This document shows positions 50,284 through 60,051 of a stretch of DNA of 64,000 nt, one piece after another. The notes under the pieces were generated by a model. It saw nothing but the letters and a program-made list of their open reading frames with translations. It searched no databases and was not told where the DNA came from. The DNA is from Dactylosporangium roseum (GTDB taxonomy: Bacteria; Actinomycetota; Actinomycetes; Mycobacteriales; Micromonosporaceae), in the NCBI RefSeq assembly GCF_025264685.1, contig NZ_CP073721.1, positions 5,757,001 through 5,821,000 on the forward strand, given 5' to 3'. The position numbers and the translations under genes are program-made. Every line of letters begins with the position of its first letter. Position 1 is the stretch's first letter.

Positions 50284-53200
50284 TCAGAGCAACTCTCGCC
50301 TGAATCGGTTGAGGATCCCGAACATCGTGTTTGGCACCGCTACCTCGGTCCTCGGAACGCCATTATGCGACCCTACGTGAGGGGCAAAGTGCTGGTCAAA
50401 ATCGGCGCGCGGGATCCGGATATGAATGACAGTACCATCATAGCCGCCACGGCTCGCATAGTCTTGAGCAATCGCCTTCCCTTCGTCTCCCAACCCGAAG
50501 TAGGCTCGCCCATCTGGATAGCCATTTCCTGAGCCAGGGAAGTCATCAGGGGTGAATCCATCGTCGAGCAGTTTCTGGGTCATTCCCTTGCCCGGAGCCT
50601 TGTAGATCGAGACCGGATCGCAGTTGTGTACGAGCACCGGCGTGTTGCCGGCCACCACATAGTACGTGTGGATGTTGCTGACGGTGAGGTCGCGCATGGT
50701 CTTAGCGCCGATGTAGCTGTGGACCCTGAGCACGACCAGTGTGTGGTGGTCCGCAGTGCGAAGTTGATCGCCAGGGGTCAGATTGGCTGCGTCGACCCAG
50801 TTCTGTGCTGTGTCCGACCAGAACGGGTGGCGGTCGGTGGTTTTGAGTTCCTGCGTCTCGCCGACCTCGTTCATCACTGTGAGGTCGGTCAGGTCTGTAT
50901 CGAGGTTGACGTGCAGGTCGGTTACGCTTTGAGTTGTGGTCTCCGATGTGGTTGGGTCAGTTGCTATGACGGTGTCGCCGACCGCGACATCCTCGATCGC
51001 CTTCGTCGACCCGTTCGCCATGAGGATGGGCGTGCTGGGGTCGAAGCTGTGGCATTTGATCGGTACGTCGGCGCTCTCGCCAGCATTGGCACCGGCCTTT
51101 GCCGCGTTCTTCCCCACCTTTACGGCATCTTCGGCGGCCTTTGTCGCAGCCTTGGCCGCCTTTCCGGCAGCCTTCGCGGTAGACTTGGCCACCTTTGTGA
51201 CCGCCTTAGCCGCCGCTGCCATCAACCGGAAAGCACCCAACCCGCCCGCGGCAGGACTCAGGACAGCGGCAACCACTTCGGCCGTAAACAGAATGACTCC
51301 GGCGGTGCCGTAGCCTGCCTCGTAGTAGTCTCCGTTCTTGAGGTCTTCAATGACCTGGCAATGCCCAACTACGACACAACCAGGGGCCAGTGGACCGTAT
51401 TCGGGTTCCCATCGGTCGACTTCGGCGTTGAAGTCATCTACGACTCGACCTGGGTCTTCGACTACTTGGTTGATGCCTTCAACCGTTTCATTCGCGACGT
51501 TGAACGGATTAAGTCCGTCACCGAGACCAACAAGATACTCTTGAAGATTGCCCCACCATGACAGTCCACTAGGGTCGGAGTGAGTTATCGGATTATGGCC
51601 CGCGTATGCGTAGGCGTTGAAGGTGGTCGGCGAATCCAATGCGACGAATGGGTCGGGGCTGATGAAGGTGCCGAGGTCGGGGTCGTATTCGCGGGCGCCG
51701 ACGTCGAGCAGTCCGGTGGAGGTGTTGGTTTGTTTGTTGAGGAAGCCGCGGTCGGTGGGCCAGGTGCCTTGGGTGGCACGGTCGGCGCCGTAGGGGGTGT
51801 ACCAGCGGCGTTGGACAGCGCCGGTGGTGGTGTTGACGGTGAGGTTCGCGGAGGCTTGGTGGTCGGCGGCGAGCCAGTAGCAGCCGGTGGTGTTGCGGAC
51901 GGCGACGGTGGTGCCGGCGTGGGTGTAGTAGCGGGTGGCGGTGACGGTGCCGCCGACGGCTTTGTATTCCTGGCCGGCGGCGTAGAGGGTGCTGCCGCTG
52001 GGGTCGAGGCGGATTAGGAGGGCGCCGGTGGCGTCGTAGCGGTGGACGGTTTGCTGGTCGCCGCCGGTGGCGTGGACGGTGGCGGCGGAGAACTGGTTTT
52101 CGGGGTTGAAGGTGAAGTCGGTGACGACGCCGTTGATGGTGCGTTGTTTGGTGTTGCCGGCGTTGTCGTAGGTCATGGTGTCGGTATGGGCGTAGGCGCC
52201 CTGTTGCGCCACGCTGGTGGCGGCGTGAACCGGGTCGGTGCCGGCTAGGCCGTAGGTCGGGACGCGGGTCCACGCGTTCTGCGAGGTCCATTGGTGGGTG
52301 TAGGCGAGTTGCCGGTTGGCGCTGTCGTAGGACCAGCGGTCGTAGTAGGGGTATTTGCCGGAGGTGTCAACGTCGGCGTTGGTCGGCAGGTTGGTGCAGC
52401 CGCTCAGGGTCGTCCAGGCGTGGGTGAGGCGGTGCTGGCCGTCGTAGCGGTAGCACTGGGATTGGTTGTCGGTGCCGTCGAGGATGCGGGTGATGTCGCC
52501 GGTCGGGGTGTAGGTGTATGTGTCGTTCTGGATGGTGGTCCAGCCGGTGCCGCCGGTGTTGGGTTGTTTGCTGGTGATGGTGGCGAGGCGTCCGGTGGCG
52601 GGCTGCCAGGTGTAGTCGCGGGTGAGTTGGCCGGGGCCGCTGGCGCCGTAGACGCGTTGGGTGAGTTGGCCGATCTGGGTGTAGCTGGTGGCGGTGACGT
52701 AGGGGTCGGTGCCGGTCAGGGTGGTGGGGTAGCCGAGGGTGTTGTAGCCGGTGGTGACGGTTTCCGCGGCCAGGCCGCCACCGGCGGGGTAGCTGATGCT
52801 GGTGGGATGCTCGGCGCGGTCGTAGCCGTAGCCGATGGTGTAGGTACCGGCGAGCGCGCCCTGGCTCATGGGGATGGACCAGGTCTGCCCGGTCGGTTGG
52901 TAGCGGCTGGTGTAGCCGGTGACGCTGACCGTGAACTGGTCGGAGCCGACCCAGCGGGTACTGGCGGTCGGCAGCCCCTTCTTGAGGGTGTCGTAGGTGA
53001 ACGTCGCGAGCTTGATACCGGTGCTGATCGCGTTGGCCCAGCGGACCGTTTCACGGCCGAGCTGGTCGTACTCGTGGGAGATTGTCTGGCCGCGGCCGTC
53101 GGTCGTGGCGATCACGTCGCCGGCGGCGTTGTAGCTGCTGGTGCTGGTGCCCGTGTCGGGGTCGGTGGTGCTGGTGCGCCAGCCGGCGAGGTTGTAGCCG

Positions 53201-56200
53201 TAGCTGGTGACGTTCCCGGCCGGGTCGGTGAGCGTGGCGAGGTTGCCGGCGGTGTCGTAGGCGTAGCTGGTGGTTTCGTGGCTGCCGGTGACCGTGCTGG
53301 TGGGGTAGACCTCCAGCCGGCTGGTCCGCCCCCACGCATCAACGTAGGTGCGGGCGGCGCCGCCGTCGGGTGGCACAACCGTGCTCTGGTCGCCGTCGTA
53401 GCTGTAACTGGTGGACCACTGGCTGACGCCCAACGCCTGCAGGGTGGCGGTGGACAGCCGGTCCTGGTTGTCGTAGCTGGCCACGGTCTGTGACGGCACG
53501 CTCGCGGCAGCGGTGTTGACCAGGCCGGACCCGGCCGCGCTGCTGTTGTAGAAGGGGGCGGTGGCGGTGGCTGGGTTGCCGCGGTTGTCGTACTTGGTCT
53601 CGGTCACCATCCGGCCGGTGCCGCCCGGCGCGGGTGCCTGGGTGTTGCGGGTGCGCAGCAGCCCGTCGTAGTAGGTGTACGAGGTGAGGTAGACCGGGTT
53701 GCTGTTCCCGGGGCCGTTGATCTGTTGCAGCACCTGCGCGGTGGTCTTCGACGGTGCGGTGGCGTTGAGTTCGTAGCTGTATTTTTCGGACGCCGGCGCG
53801 CCCGCGGCGCGGTCCTCGGTGGGCTTCCACACGGCCGTGACGCGGCCGAGCGCGTCATAGGTGGCCTCGGTCTTGTGCCCGTTCATGTCGACCACCGTGA
53901 TCGGGCCGATGGTCGGGTCGATCGTCGTCGTGACCGTGTTGCCGCTGGTGAAGAACTGATCCGTGGTGGCCATCTGGGTGACCGGTCCGCCGCTGGCCGG
54001 GGTGTAGGCCGTGGTGACGGTATGCCCGCGGGCGTCGACCGAGGACACCGGCCGGCCGTAGCTGTCGTAGCCGGTGGTGGCGGTCGACCACACCGTGCTC
54101 GGGCTGGTGGTGACCAGGGTCTGGGCCTTGGTGGGCAGGCCCGCGCCGGGCAGGTCGGTGAGGTTGGCGTGGCCGTCGTACCAGGTCTGGGACTTGCTGA
54201 GCAGGGTGCCGCTGCCGCAGGTGGTGCCGGCGTAGGTGGCGACCTCGTACGGGTAGGCGACCTTGTTGCTGGCCGCGTCCTGGGTGTAGCTGGTCCGGGT
54301 GCAGGTCTCCTTCCCGGTAACGCCGGTGTGCACGATGTCGGTGGGCAGGCCGTAGCTGTCGTAGGCGGTGTTGGTCGAGCTCCACACGTTGGTCGGCACC
54401 GCATCGACCCGCTCGTAGTGCTGGGTCTGGGTTTCGGTGACCCGGTAGGCGGTGAACGTGCCGTCCGGCCACCCCTCGACCCGCGTCCCGCGGGCAGTCA
54501 GCGACGGGGTGTGCGTAGTGCCGGCGGCCTGTAGGGTGCCGTTCCAGCGGGTGTCCTCCCGCACGAACCCGCGCAGCGGGTCCTGGTCGAGCAGGTCGCC
54601 GCCCCACAGGTCGGTGATCTTCGCGAACCGGGCGCCGCCGCTGGCCAGCCGGTCACCGTCCATGCCGCGGTAGTACAACCTACTGGTCGTGGTGGTCGGC
54701 CCGGCCCCGCCGGCGATCGTGGTGACCTTGCTGTAGCCGCGGAACTGGGACCAGGTCCGGGTCGTGGTCAGCGCGATCTCGTTGGTGTCCCAATGCCACA
54801 ACGCCTTGGCGTTGGTGCGGTCGTTGTCGTACAAGTAGCTGGTCACCACCGGCGGCGACCCACCGACGTTGTCCCGCTCGATGACCGAGGTCGTCACATA
54901 CTTGTGGAACCAGCCGAACCCGGCCGTGCCGCCCTCCGGCGCGGACCACTGCGGGAAACACAGCCGGATGTTGTCGTCCGCCGCGGCCGGGATCGACGAC
55001 GGGGAACACTCCGGCGCCGAGTAGGCGACGTCGATCTGCCCACCGGGCCCGGTCAGGATCATCGACATCCGCCAGTGTTTCGCCTTCGGCACCCCCAGGC
55101 CGGTGCTGGAGTCGACCCGGTTGTCCAGCTCCTGACCGTAGAAGCCGATCGTCGGCTCCGACGCGGCAGTACTGTTGGCCAGACCGATGTGATCCACATA
55201 CCGCAGCCACATCTGCGGTGTGGTGCCGTCACTGTTGGCCGGGAAGTCGTGCCTGAGGTTCCACCGGTCCACCGGCTTGTACGTGCCCGACCCGGCGTCC
55301 CACACCTGAGTCAGCACCGCCTCGACCAGCATCGGGCTCCAGAACGTCGGCGAGCGCTGCCCCACGCCCGGGCACGACGACGCGGTCGTCGCGCACGACA
55401 GGTCCCACGGCGTGTCCGGCCAGCTCGAACACGTCGGCGCGTCCGCGCACCGCCGCACGTTCGACACGATCACCTGCACCGGCGCGTGGCCCACGAACTC
55501 CTGGTCTTTGCGGGTGCCGTACTCGATCCGCTTCACATACACCGCGGCGTCATACGCGGCGACCCGGGTGTTGTTGTTCGCCCCGTACCCGTTGAAGTAC
55601 TTGTCGTAGAAGTACGTCATAGTGTTCCCGCGCGGGTCCACCACATAGTCCAGATTCCACCGGTACGCCACGTTGCACCACGAGCCGGAGAACGTGCCGG
55701 TGTAGCAGTAGTCACCCGGATTGTTGCCGTAGACCGGCACCACCGCCGCCGAGTACGTGTCCTGCGAACCGTTCGACGCCGCCGTCGGCAGCCGGTTCAA
55801 CCCGAAGTAGTACTGCGTGCCGTCCTGCGTCGTCACCCGCCAGTGCGCACCATCAGCGGTATAGTTCGCCGCCCCGGTCAACGACTCGATCTTCAACCCA
55901 GAATCGTCCTTGGCGACCCACACCCCGCTGTTCGAGTCCCGCACCAGCGACGTCGACACACCGTTGAACGACAACGTCGCGTTGTACCGCGACATCTGAC
56001 ACAGATCCCCGGTACTGCCGCCATCCTCCCGACAACTGCGGTACGACCGCTCGATGAACGGAATCGGCAGATCCCAGCCCTCACCGATCTGCGACGGCTG
56101 ACTGTTCGTCCCAGCCGTCCGCGCATCCACCGAACCCGACGAATACCCCAGCGACAGGCTCGGCGCCGGACCACCCAACGACGCCGGCATCCGCAACGGC

Positions 56201-57150
56201 ACCGCATACGTGAAATCACCGGACTGGCCACCCCCCGCCCACGACCCCGCCGGCGACAACGACGTCTGCCGGAAATCCCCCGTCTGCGACGAATTCCCCG
56301 CCGCCAACGCGAACACCGAACCCCCACCCGCGCCAGCCGACCCCGAAGATCCCGCCGATGCCGGCGCGAGCGTCAACTGCGGCACCGACACCGTCGACGA
56401 CGTCTCCACGTTCGTCGCGCCCGGCACCGGGATCTGCTCCTGACAGGCCGGCACCTCCGGCGTGGACAACACACACGCCGGCAACGACACCAACACCAAC
56501 CGCGACCCGAACCCCGCCACCCCGTAACCGTCACGGAAGTCCGTGTAGTCGATATCCACCCCGACCGGCGCCGACCCGGTACCACCATCGGCCCGCGCCA
56601 GCGTGAACACCACACCCTTCACCCCGGCCCGATCGGTCAACCCCCGATCCGCCACCGACAACGCCACCTGCGACGGCCCCACCACCGCCGCCCGCGCCTG
56701 CGCCGCCTCCAACGCCCGCAACGTCCGCGGCTCCGGACCCACCACCCCAGCCCCGTACAACCGCACCACCAACCCACCGACCCGCGTCGTCCCGACCTTG
56801 GCGGCAGCACCAGCCGACGACGTCGTCGACCCATCGACCGGCACCGTGCCCGACCCACCCGCCGGGAACACCGTCTTCGCCGCCGACCACATCGCCGGCA
56901 ACGCCGGCTCCCCCGACGCAGCCGGCAACGGCTGCGACGGCACCGACGGCACCGACACATCCGCCGGCGGCGGCGCCGGCCACGACGGCCCCGCCTGCGC
57001 CGGCAACCCCACCAACACCCCACCCACCACAACACCGCACAACGCCGCGGCCAACACCCGCCGCCCACCCGGCGCCACACCACGCCAGCCACCAAATTGG
57101 CGACGGCCCAACCCGGACAACAACCCGGACAACGACACCGACGCAGGCAT
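50284..57150 (-). CDS. Secreted Rhs/YD-repeat polymorphic toxin with HINT autoprocessing domain
   Basis: This 2,288-residue protein should be exported and deliver a C-terminal toxin to competitors. GGAGGCGTC precedes the ATG at 57150. Residues about 28-50 form a signal peptide ending at PAQAG. The bulk is Rhs-type beta-cage with many YD repeats (YDSYGRPVS, YDTAGNLATL, YDNAGNTKQR), ending in the core GLLDVGAREYDPDLGTFIS and NPITHSDPSGL at about residue 1857. A hydrophobic and then Ala/Lys-rich stretch leads to a HINT domain at 2033-2177 (Cys2033 to the terminal HNC), which should self-cleave. The last 111 residues are the toxin (YKAPGKGMTQKLL to EVAVPNTMFGILNRF). Confidence 0.9.
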   Translation of the reverse strand: MPASVSLSGLLSGLGRRQFGGWRGVAPGGRRVLAAALCGVVVGGVLVGLPAQAGPSWPAPPPADVSVPSVPSQPLPAASGEPALPAMWSAAKTVFPAGGSGTVPVDGSTTSSAGAAAKVGTTRVGGLVVRLYGAGVVGPEPRTLRALEAAQARAAVVGPSQVALSVADRGLTDRAGVKGVVFTLARADGGTGSAPVGVDIDYTDFRDGYGVAGFGSRLVLVSLPACVLSTPEVPACQEQIPVPGATNVETSSTVSVPQLTLAPASAGSSGSAGAGGGSVFALAAGNSSQTGDFRQTSLSPAGSWAGGGQSGDFTYAVPLRMPASLGGPAPSLSLGYSSGSVDARTAGTNSQPSQIGEGWDLPIPFIERSYRSCREDGGSTGDLCQMSRYNATLSFNGVSTSLVRDSNSGVWVAKDDSGLKIESLTGAANYTADGAHWRVTTQDGTQYYFGLNRLPTAASNGSQDTYSAAVVPVYGNNPGDYCYTGTFSGSWCNVAYRWNLDYVVDPRGNTMTYFYDKYFNGYGANNNTRVAAYDAAVYVKRIEYGTRKDQEFVGHAPVQVIVSNVRRCADAPTCSSWPDTPWDLSCATTASSCPGVGQRSPTFWSPMLVEAVLTQVWDAGSGTYKPVDRWNLRHDFPANSDGTTPQMWLRYVDHIGLANSTAASEPTIGFYGQELDNRVDSSTGLGVPKAKHWRMSMILTGPGGQIDVAYSAPECSPSSIPAAADDNIRLCFPQWSAPEGGTAGFGWFHKYVTTSVIERDNVGGSPPVVTSYLYDNDRTNAKALWHWDTNEIALTTTRTWSQFRGYSKVTTIAGGAGPTTTTSRLYYRGMDGDRLASGGARFAKITDLWGGDLLDQDPLRGFVREDTRWNGTLQAAGTTHTPSLTARGTRVEGWPDGTFTAYRVTETQTQHYERVDAVPTNVWSSTNTAYDSYGLPTDIVHTGVTGKETCTRTSYTQDAASNKVAYPYEVATYAGTTCGSGTLLSKSQTWYDGHANLTDLPGAGLPTKAQTLVTTSPSTVWSTATTGYDSYGRPVSSVDARGHTVTTAYTPASGGPVTQMATTDQFFTSGNTVTTTIDPTIGPITVVDMNGHKTEATYDALGRVTAVWKPTEDRAAGAPASEKYSYELNATAPSKTTAQVLQQINGPGNSNPVYLTSYTYYDGLLRTRNTQAPAPGGTGRMVTETKYDNRGNPATATAPFYNSSAAGSGLVNTAAASVPSQTVASYDNQDRLSTATLQALGVSQWSTSYSYDGDQSTVVPPDGGAARTYVDAWGRTSRLEVYPTSTVTGSHETTSYAYDTAGNLATLTDPAGNVTSYGYNLAGWRTSTTDPDTGTSTSSYNAAGDVIATTDGRGQTISHEYDQLGRETVRWANAISTGIKLATFTYDTLKKGLPTASTRWVGSDQFTVSVTGYTSRYQPTGQTWSIPMSQGALAGTYTIGYGYDRAEHPTSISYPAGGGLAAETVTTGYNTLGYPTTLTGTDPYVTATSYTQIGQLTQRVYGASGPGQLTRDYTWQPATGRLATITSKQPNTGGTGWTTIQNDTYTYTPTGDITRILDGTDNQSQCYRYDGQHRLTHAWTTLSGCTNLPTNADVDTSGKYPYYDRWSYDSANRQLAYTHQWTSQNAWTRVPTYGLAGTDPVHAATSVAQQGAYAHTDTMTYDNAGNTKQRTINGVVTDFTFNPENQFSAATVHATGGDQQTVHRYDATGALLIRLDPSGSTLYAAGQEYKAVGGTVTATRYYTHAGTTVAVRNTTGCYWLAADHQASANLTVNTTTGAVQRRWYTPYGADRATQGTWPTDRGFLNKQTNTSTGLLDVGAREYDPDLGTFISPDPFVALDSPTTFNAYAYAGHNPITHSDPSGLSWWGNLQEYLVGLGDGLNPFNVANETVEGINQVVEDPGRVVDDFNAEVDRWEPEYGPLAPGCVVVGHCQVIEDLKNGDYYEAGYGTAGVILFTAEVVAAVLSPAAGGLGAFRLMAAAAKAVTKVAKSTAKAAGKAAKAATKAAEDAVKVGKNAAKAGANAGESADVPIKCHSFDPSTPILMANGSTKAIEDVAVGDTVIATDPTTSETTTQSVTDLHVNLDTDLTDLTVMNEVGETQELKTTDRHPFWSDTAQNWVDAANLTPGDQLRTADHHTLVVLRVHSYIGAKTMRDLTVSNIHTYYVVAGNTPVLVHNCDPVSIYKAPGKGMTQKLLDDGFTPDDFPGSGNGYPDGRAYFGLGDEGKAIAQDYASRGGYDGTVIHIRIPRADFDQHFAPHVGSHNGVPRTEVAVPNTMFGILNRFRRELL

Positions 57151-57396
57151 GACGCCTCCCCTCCGCGCAGCACCAGCCCCGCCCGGACCGGCAGCCAGAA
57201 ACCTACGGCCAGAGATCAACCCCGCGCAAGAGTCGACAAGCATCAATCACCCAGCGCCACATCGGCAGGCAGCACAACATCACCAGCCGAACACCCACCG
57301 ACCAGCGCAGTGACCCCGTCCACGGCCCGGCCACCACAACAGCGGAGATCACCGACCGTGCACTGCGACCCAAAACAGCAAAACACCAGAAGCCCG
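57151..57396. promoter_or_regulatory. Upstream region of the toxin gene
   Basis: This 246-bp gap should hold the toxin-gene promoter on the minus strand. The sequence is Pro/Ala-like in every frame and contains no convincing gene. I see no clear -10/-35 pair. An IS starts at its right edge, which may have displaced further upstream control sequence. Confidence 0.4.
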
Positions 57397-58576
57397 CCTG
57401 TGGGGCTCGTAAATTCGGTTCGAGGCTGTGACGTGCCGTTGCGGCGCGAGGTCGCCCGGCCGTAAGCGCCACCATGGAGGCATGACCGCTTCGCTGGTGT
57501 ACCTGCTCCTGCGCCGGATCTTGCAGATGCTGACCCAGCTCGCCCGAGACGGCGGCGCGAAAGACGTCGAACTGCTCGTATTACGGCATCAGGTGGCGGT
57601 GCTGCGCCGGCAGGTGCACCGCCCCGACCTGCAACCAGCCGATCGGGTGGTGCTGGCGGCGTTGTCACGACTGCTGCCCCGTCCACAATGGTCGGCGTTC
57701 TTCGTCACCCCAGCCACGCTGCTGCGCTGGCACCGGCAACTGATCGCCCGGCACTGGACGTATCCGCACGCACGGCCCGGCCGGCCACCCATCGACCGGG
57801 AGCTCCGTGCGCTGGTGCTGCGGCTGGCCGCGGAGAATCCGGCTTGGGGTCACCGCCGCGTGCAGGGTGAGCTGGCTCGTTTGGGCTACCGGATCGCGGC
57901 CAGCACGGTCTGGAAGATTCTGCACCAGGCCGGCGTCGACCCGGCACCCCGCCGCACCGGACCCACCTGGCAGCAGTTCCTCACCGCCCAGGCCCACACG
58001 ATCCTGGCCTGCGACTTCTTCACCGTCGACACCGTGCTACTCAAACGGATCTACATACTGTCCTTCGTCGAACTCGCCACCCGCCAGGTGCACATCGTCG
58101 GCGTCACCGCCCACCCCACCGGCGCCTGGGTCACGCAACGGGCCCGGAACTTCCTGATGAGTCTGGACCAGCGCGCCGACGGGCTTCGGTTCCTGCTGCG
58201 TGACCGGGACGCGAAGTTCACGGCGGCGTTCGACGCCGTGTTCGCCGCCGCGGGTATCGATGTGCTTCGCACACCGCCCCAGGCGCCGCGGGCGAACGCT
58301 TTCGCGGAACGCTGGGTCGGGACCGTCCGGCGTGAATGCACGGACCGGATGCTCATCGCCGGCGAACGACACCTGACACGCGTCCTGACCGAGTACACCA
58401 CCCACTACAACGCCCACCGACCACACCGAGCGCTCGAACAGCAACCACCGAACCCGTCACCGCCGCAGGTCGTCGACCTCAACGCCGCCCGGGTCCGACG
58501 ACGCCCGATCCTCGGCGGGTTGATCAACGAATACAGGCAGGCCGCGTAGCCAAACCCAATTTACGAGCCCCACAGG
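57397..58576. mobile_element. IS3/IS481-type insertion sequence
   Basis: CCTGTGGGGCTCGTAAATT at 57397-57415 and its exact complement at 58558-58576 are perfect 19-bp terminal repeats around a single integrase gene, 1,180 bp in all. If the outer CC/GG are host bases, the element begins TGTG and ends CACA, the usual TG...CA form. No target duplication is seen. The element sits between the toxin promoter region and a small gene that starts 8 bp beyond it. Confidence 0.85.
57482..58549 (+). CDS. Integrase-core (rve) transposase
   Basis: This 355-residue transposase has an N-terminal helix-turn-helix region (PATLLRWHRQLIARHW and HRRVQGELARLGYRIAASTV) and a DDE integrase core. The Asp residues are in ILACDFFTVDTV and RDRDAKFTAAFD, with Glu in NAFAERWVGTVRREC. 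The end THYNAHRPHRALEQQPP is typical of IS3/IS481 transposases. It is encoded in one frame, unlike the two-frame IS3 elements. The ATG at 57482 follows GGAGGC. It appears intact. Confidence 0.87.
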   Translation: MTASLVYLLLRRILQMLTQLARDGGAKDVELLVLRHQVAVLRRQVHRPDLQPADRVVLAALSRLLPRPQWSAFFVTPATLLRWHRQLIARHWTYPHARPGRPPIDRELRALVLRLAAENPAWGHRRVQGELARLGYRIAASTVWKILHQAGVDPAPRRTGPTWQQFLTAQAHTILACDFFTVDTVLLKRIYILSFVELATRQVHIVGVTAHPTGAWVTQRARNFLMSLDQRADGLRFLLRDRDAKFTAAFDAVFAAAGIDVLRTPPQAPRANAFAERWVGTVRRECTDRMLIAGERHLTRVLTEYTTHYNAHRPHRALEQQPPNPSPPQVVDLNAARVRRRPILGGLINEYRQAA

Positions 58577-58583
58577 TGCAGCC

Positions 58584-59051
58584 GTGAGCTACACGGCGGG
58601 CACTTTCGGGCCAGAGGCACCCGTGGATGTGCGGTTGATGTTGTGGGCTCTGGCGCAGCGGGCCGCCGAGTACCGGCGCGAGTGGCTGCGTGCCGAGGCC
58701 GCGGCCAAGGCCGACGGGGGCAGGCTGCGGGACACCGGCGGCGGTGTCCAGGCGTTCGCCCACTGGGCGGCGAGCCGGCGGATGCTCAGCGATGCCATAC
58801 GCACCGCGCTGGTCGGGACGACGGAGGAGCGCCGGGCGGCGCTCGGCGAGCATCTGCTCACCCGGGCGTCGGGAACATTGCCGGAGCCGTCGGGCGGTGG
58901 CCTGCTCTGCCCGTGGTGCGGCCGGGGGCCCAACCCGAACACCGGGGAGACGATCCAACACGACCAATGGCCGGTCCGGTACCCGCGCACCCGGTGGCAC
59001 GACAGATGCCGGGCGGCGTACATCGAGGAGCAGGAAGGAACGGCGCCGTGA
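58584..59051 (+). CDS. Small orphan protein with CxxC motif (first of three)
   Basis: This 155-residue protein is unknown to me. It has an Ala/Arg-rich helical half (LAQRAAEYRREWLRAEAAAK) and a C-terminal CPWCGRGP followed by RWHDRCRAAYIEEQEG, which could bind one zinc ion. The GTG at 58584 lies just 8 bp after the IS end, so the natural start may have been displaced by the insertion. It overlaps the next gene by 4 bp. Such small coupled genes are common in actinobacterial integrative elements and phages, but no integrase or replication gene is near. Confidence 0.6.
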   Translation: MSYTAGTFGPEAPVDVRLMLWALAQRAAEYRREWLRAEAAAKADGGRLRDTGGGVQAFAHWAASRRMLSDAIRTALVGTTEERRAALGEHLLTRASGTLPEPSGGGLLCPWCGRGPNPNTGETIQHDQWPVRYPRTRWHDRCRAAYIEEQEGTAP

Positions 59052-59440
59052 GCGTGCGCATCGAGAACCCGGAGGCGTACACCGAGGCGGCGCACACCGC
59101 CTACGCCGCGGTGAGCGGTGCGGAGCCGATCGAGGCCGGCGGCCGGTGGTTCACCCCGACCATGGTCACTGTGCACGTGCGGTGGCGTACCCAGATCGGC
59201 TACGGGTGGGTCATCGAGCGGATCGAGATCAGCGGCCCGTGGGTGCCGCGCGCCGAGGGTGCGGCGCCGGCCGGGTCGGGGCGCGTCATCCTCGGCCTGG
59301 ACAACGCGCCGCAGTGGGCGGCCGAGCACGCCCGCGGCTGCGTGCCCGGCTGGGCGCTGCCGGAGGCCAGCGGCCCGGAAGTGGTGCCGGGGGTGCGGCG
59401 TAGTCAGTGGCCCGACGGCGAGCGCCGGGTGAGCGGATGA
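59048..59440 (+). CDS. Small orphan protein (second of three)
   Basis: This 130-residue protein has no recognised domain. It looks globular and beta-rich (WFTPTMVTVHVRWRTQIG, GYGWVIERIEISGPWVP), with a disordered, Pro/Gly-rich tail. The GTG overlaps the upstream stop (GTGA) and its own stop overlaps the next ATG (ATGA), so the three genes form one coupled operon. I infer a mobile-element or phage accessory function only from the style of the operon. Confidence 0.55.
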   Translation: MSVRIENPEAYTEAAHTAYAAVSGAEPIEAGGRWFTPTMVTVHVRWRTQIGYGWVIERIEISGPWVPRAEGAAPAGSGRVILGLDNAPQWAAEHARGCVPGWALPEASGPEVVPGVRRSQWPDGERRVSG

Positions 59441-59985
59441 CCGCCACGGCGCGCCGGAAGGGCTTCCGGCGCACGATCGTGCCGATGCTGCAGACCATCG
59501 GCCAGTGGCGGCAGTACCTTGTGCGTGTGTGGCAGCCGCCGAGCCGTCGGTGGTGGGCCGACGCGAACGGTATCGAGCGGTGGCACGACGAGCCGCGGAA
59601 GGACATCCCGGCCGCGGAGTACCCGGAGAATGATCCGGAGCGGCTGCGGGAGCTGATCGAGTCCAAGCAGGACCACGCCGTCGTCGACACGCCGCTTCGG
59701 GTGCGGCTCGAAACCCGCCGGATCGGAGCGGGCCCCACGCTGTGCGTCACGGCCGACGAGCACTCGCCGCTGCCCGTCGGCGAGCACGGCCGACGGGCAG
59801 CAGCGGCGAGGCATCGAACAGCAGGGGCTGCCCGCCGTCCCGTCACTGGCACACCGCGACCGTGTGCGGCGTGCCGAAATCGACGCCGAGCCGGTGCGCG
59901 CCATTCATGGAATACGACAACAGCGAGTGCCCGCCCGCGCTCGTTGCCGCTCGGATCGCCGGCAACCGGCTGTGCGGGCCGGTGA
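59437..59985 (+). CDS. Small orphan protein (third of three)
   Basis: This 182-residue protein is unknown. The first 110 residues look natural (FRRTIVPMLQTIGQWRQYLV, WWADANGIERWHDEPRK, DPERLRELIES), but from about residue 115 the composition turns into Arg/Ala/Thr-rich sequence typical of an out-of-frame reading. The gene may therefore have a frameshift and a shortened real C-terminus. It starts with an ATGA overlap. Confidence 0.45.
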   Translation: MTATARRKGFRRTIVPMLQTIGQWRQYLVRVWQPPSRRWWADANGIERWHDEPRKDIPAAEYPENDPERLRELIESKQDHAVVDTPLRVRLETRRIGAGPTLCVTADEHSPLPVGEHGRRAAAARHRTAGAARRPVTGTPRPCAACRNRRRAGARHSWNTTTASARPRSLPLGSPATGCAGR

Positions 59986-60051
59986 CGCTTGAGGCGACGA
60001 TGGCCGGCCGCCGAAGGGGGCGGGCGCAACGGCCGTGACCCCCGAATTTCG

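Noticed and set aside
51600..56300. Regular repeats in the toxin gene as a CRISPR or tandem DNA array
   Set aside because: They are degenerate protein-level YD repeats without constant spacers or exact DNA units.
54793..57465. An 890-codon plus-strand open frame opposite the toxin gene
   Set aside because: Arg/His/Pro-rich reading without domains, a shadow of the high-GC Rhs gene whose own frame shows clear YD repeats and HINT.
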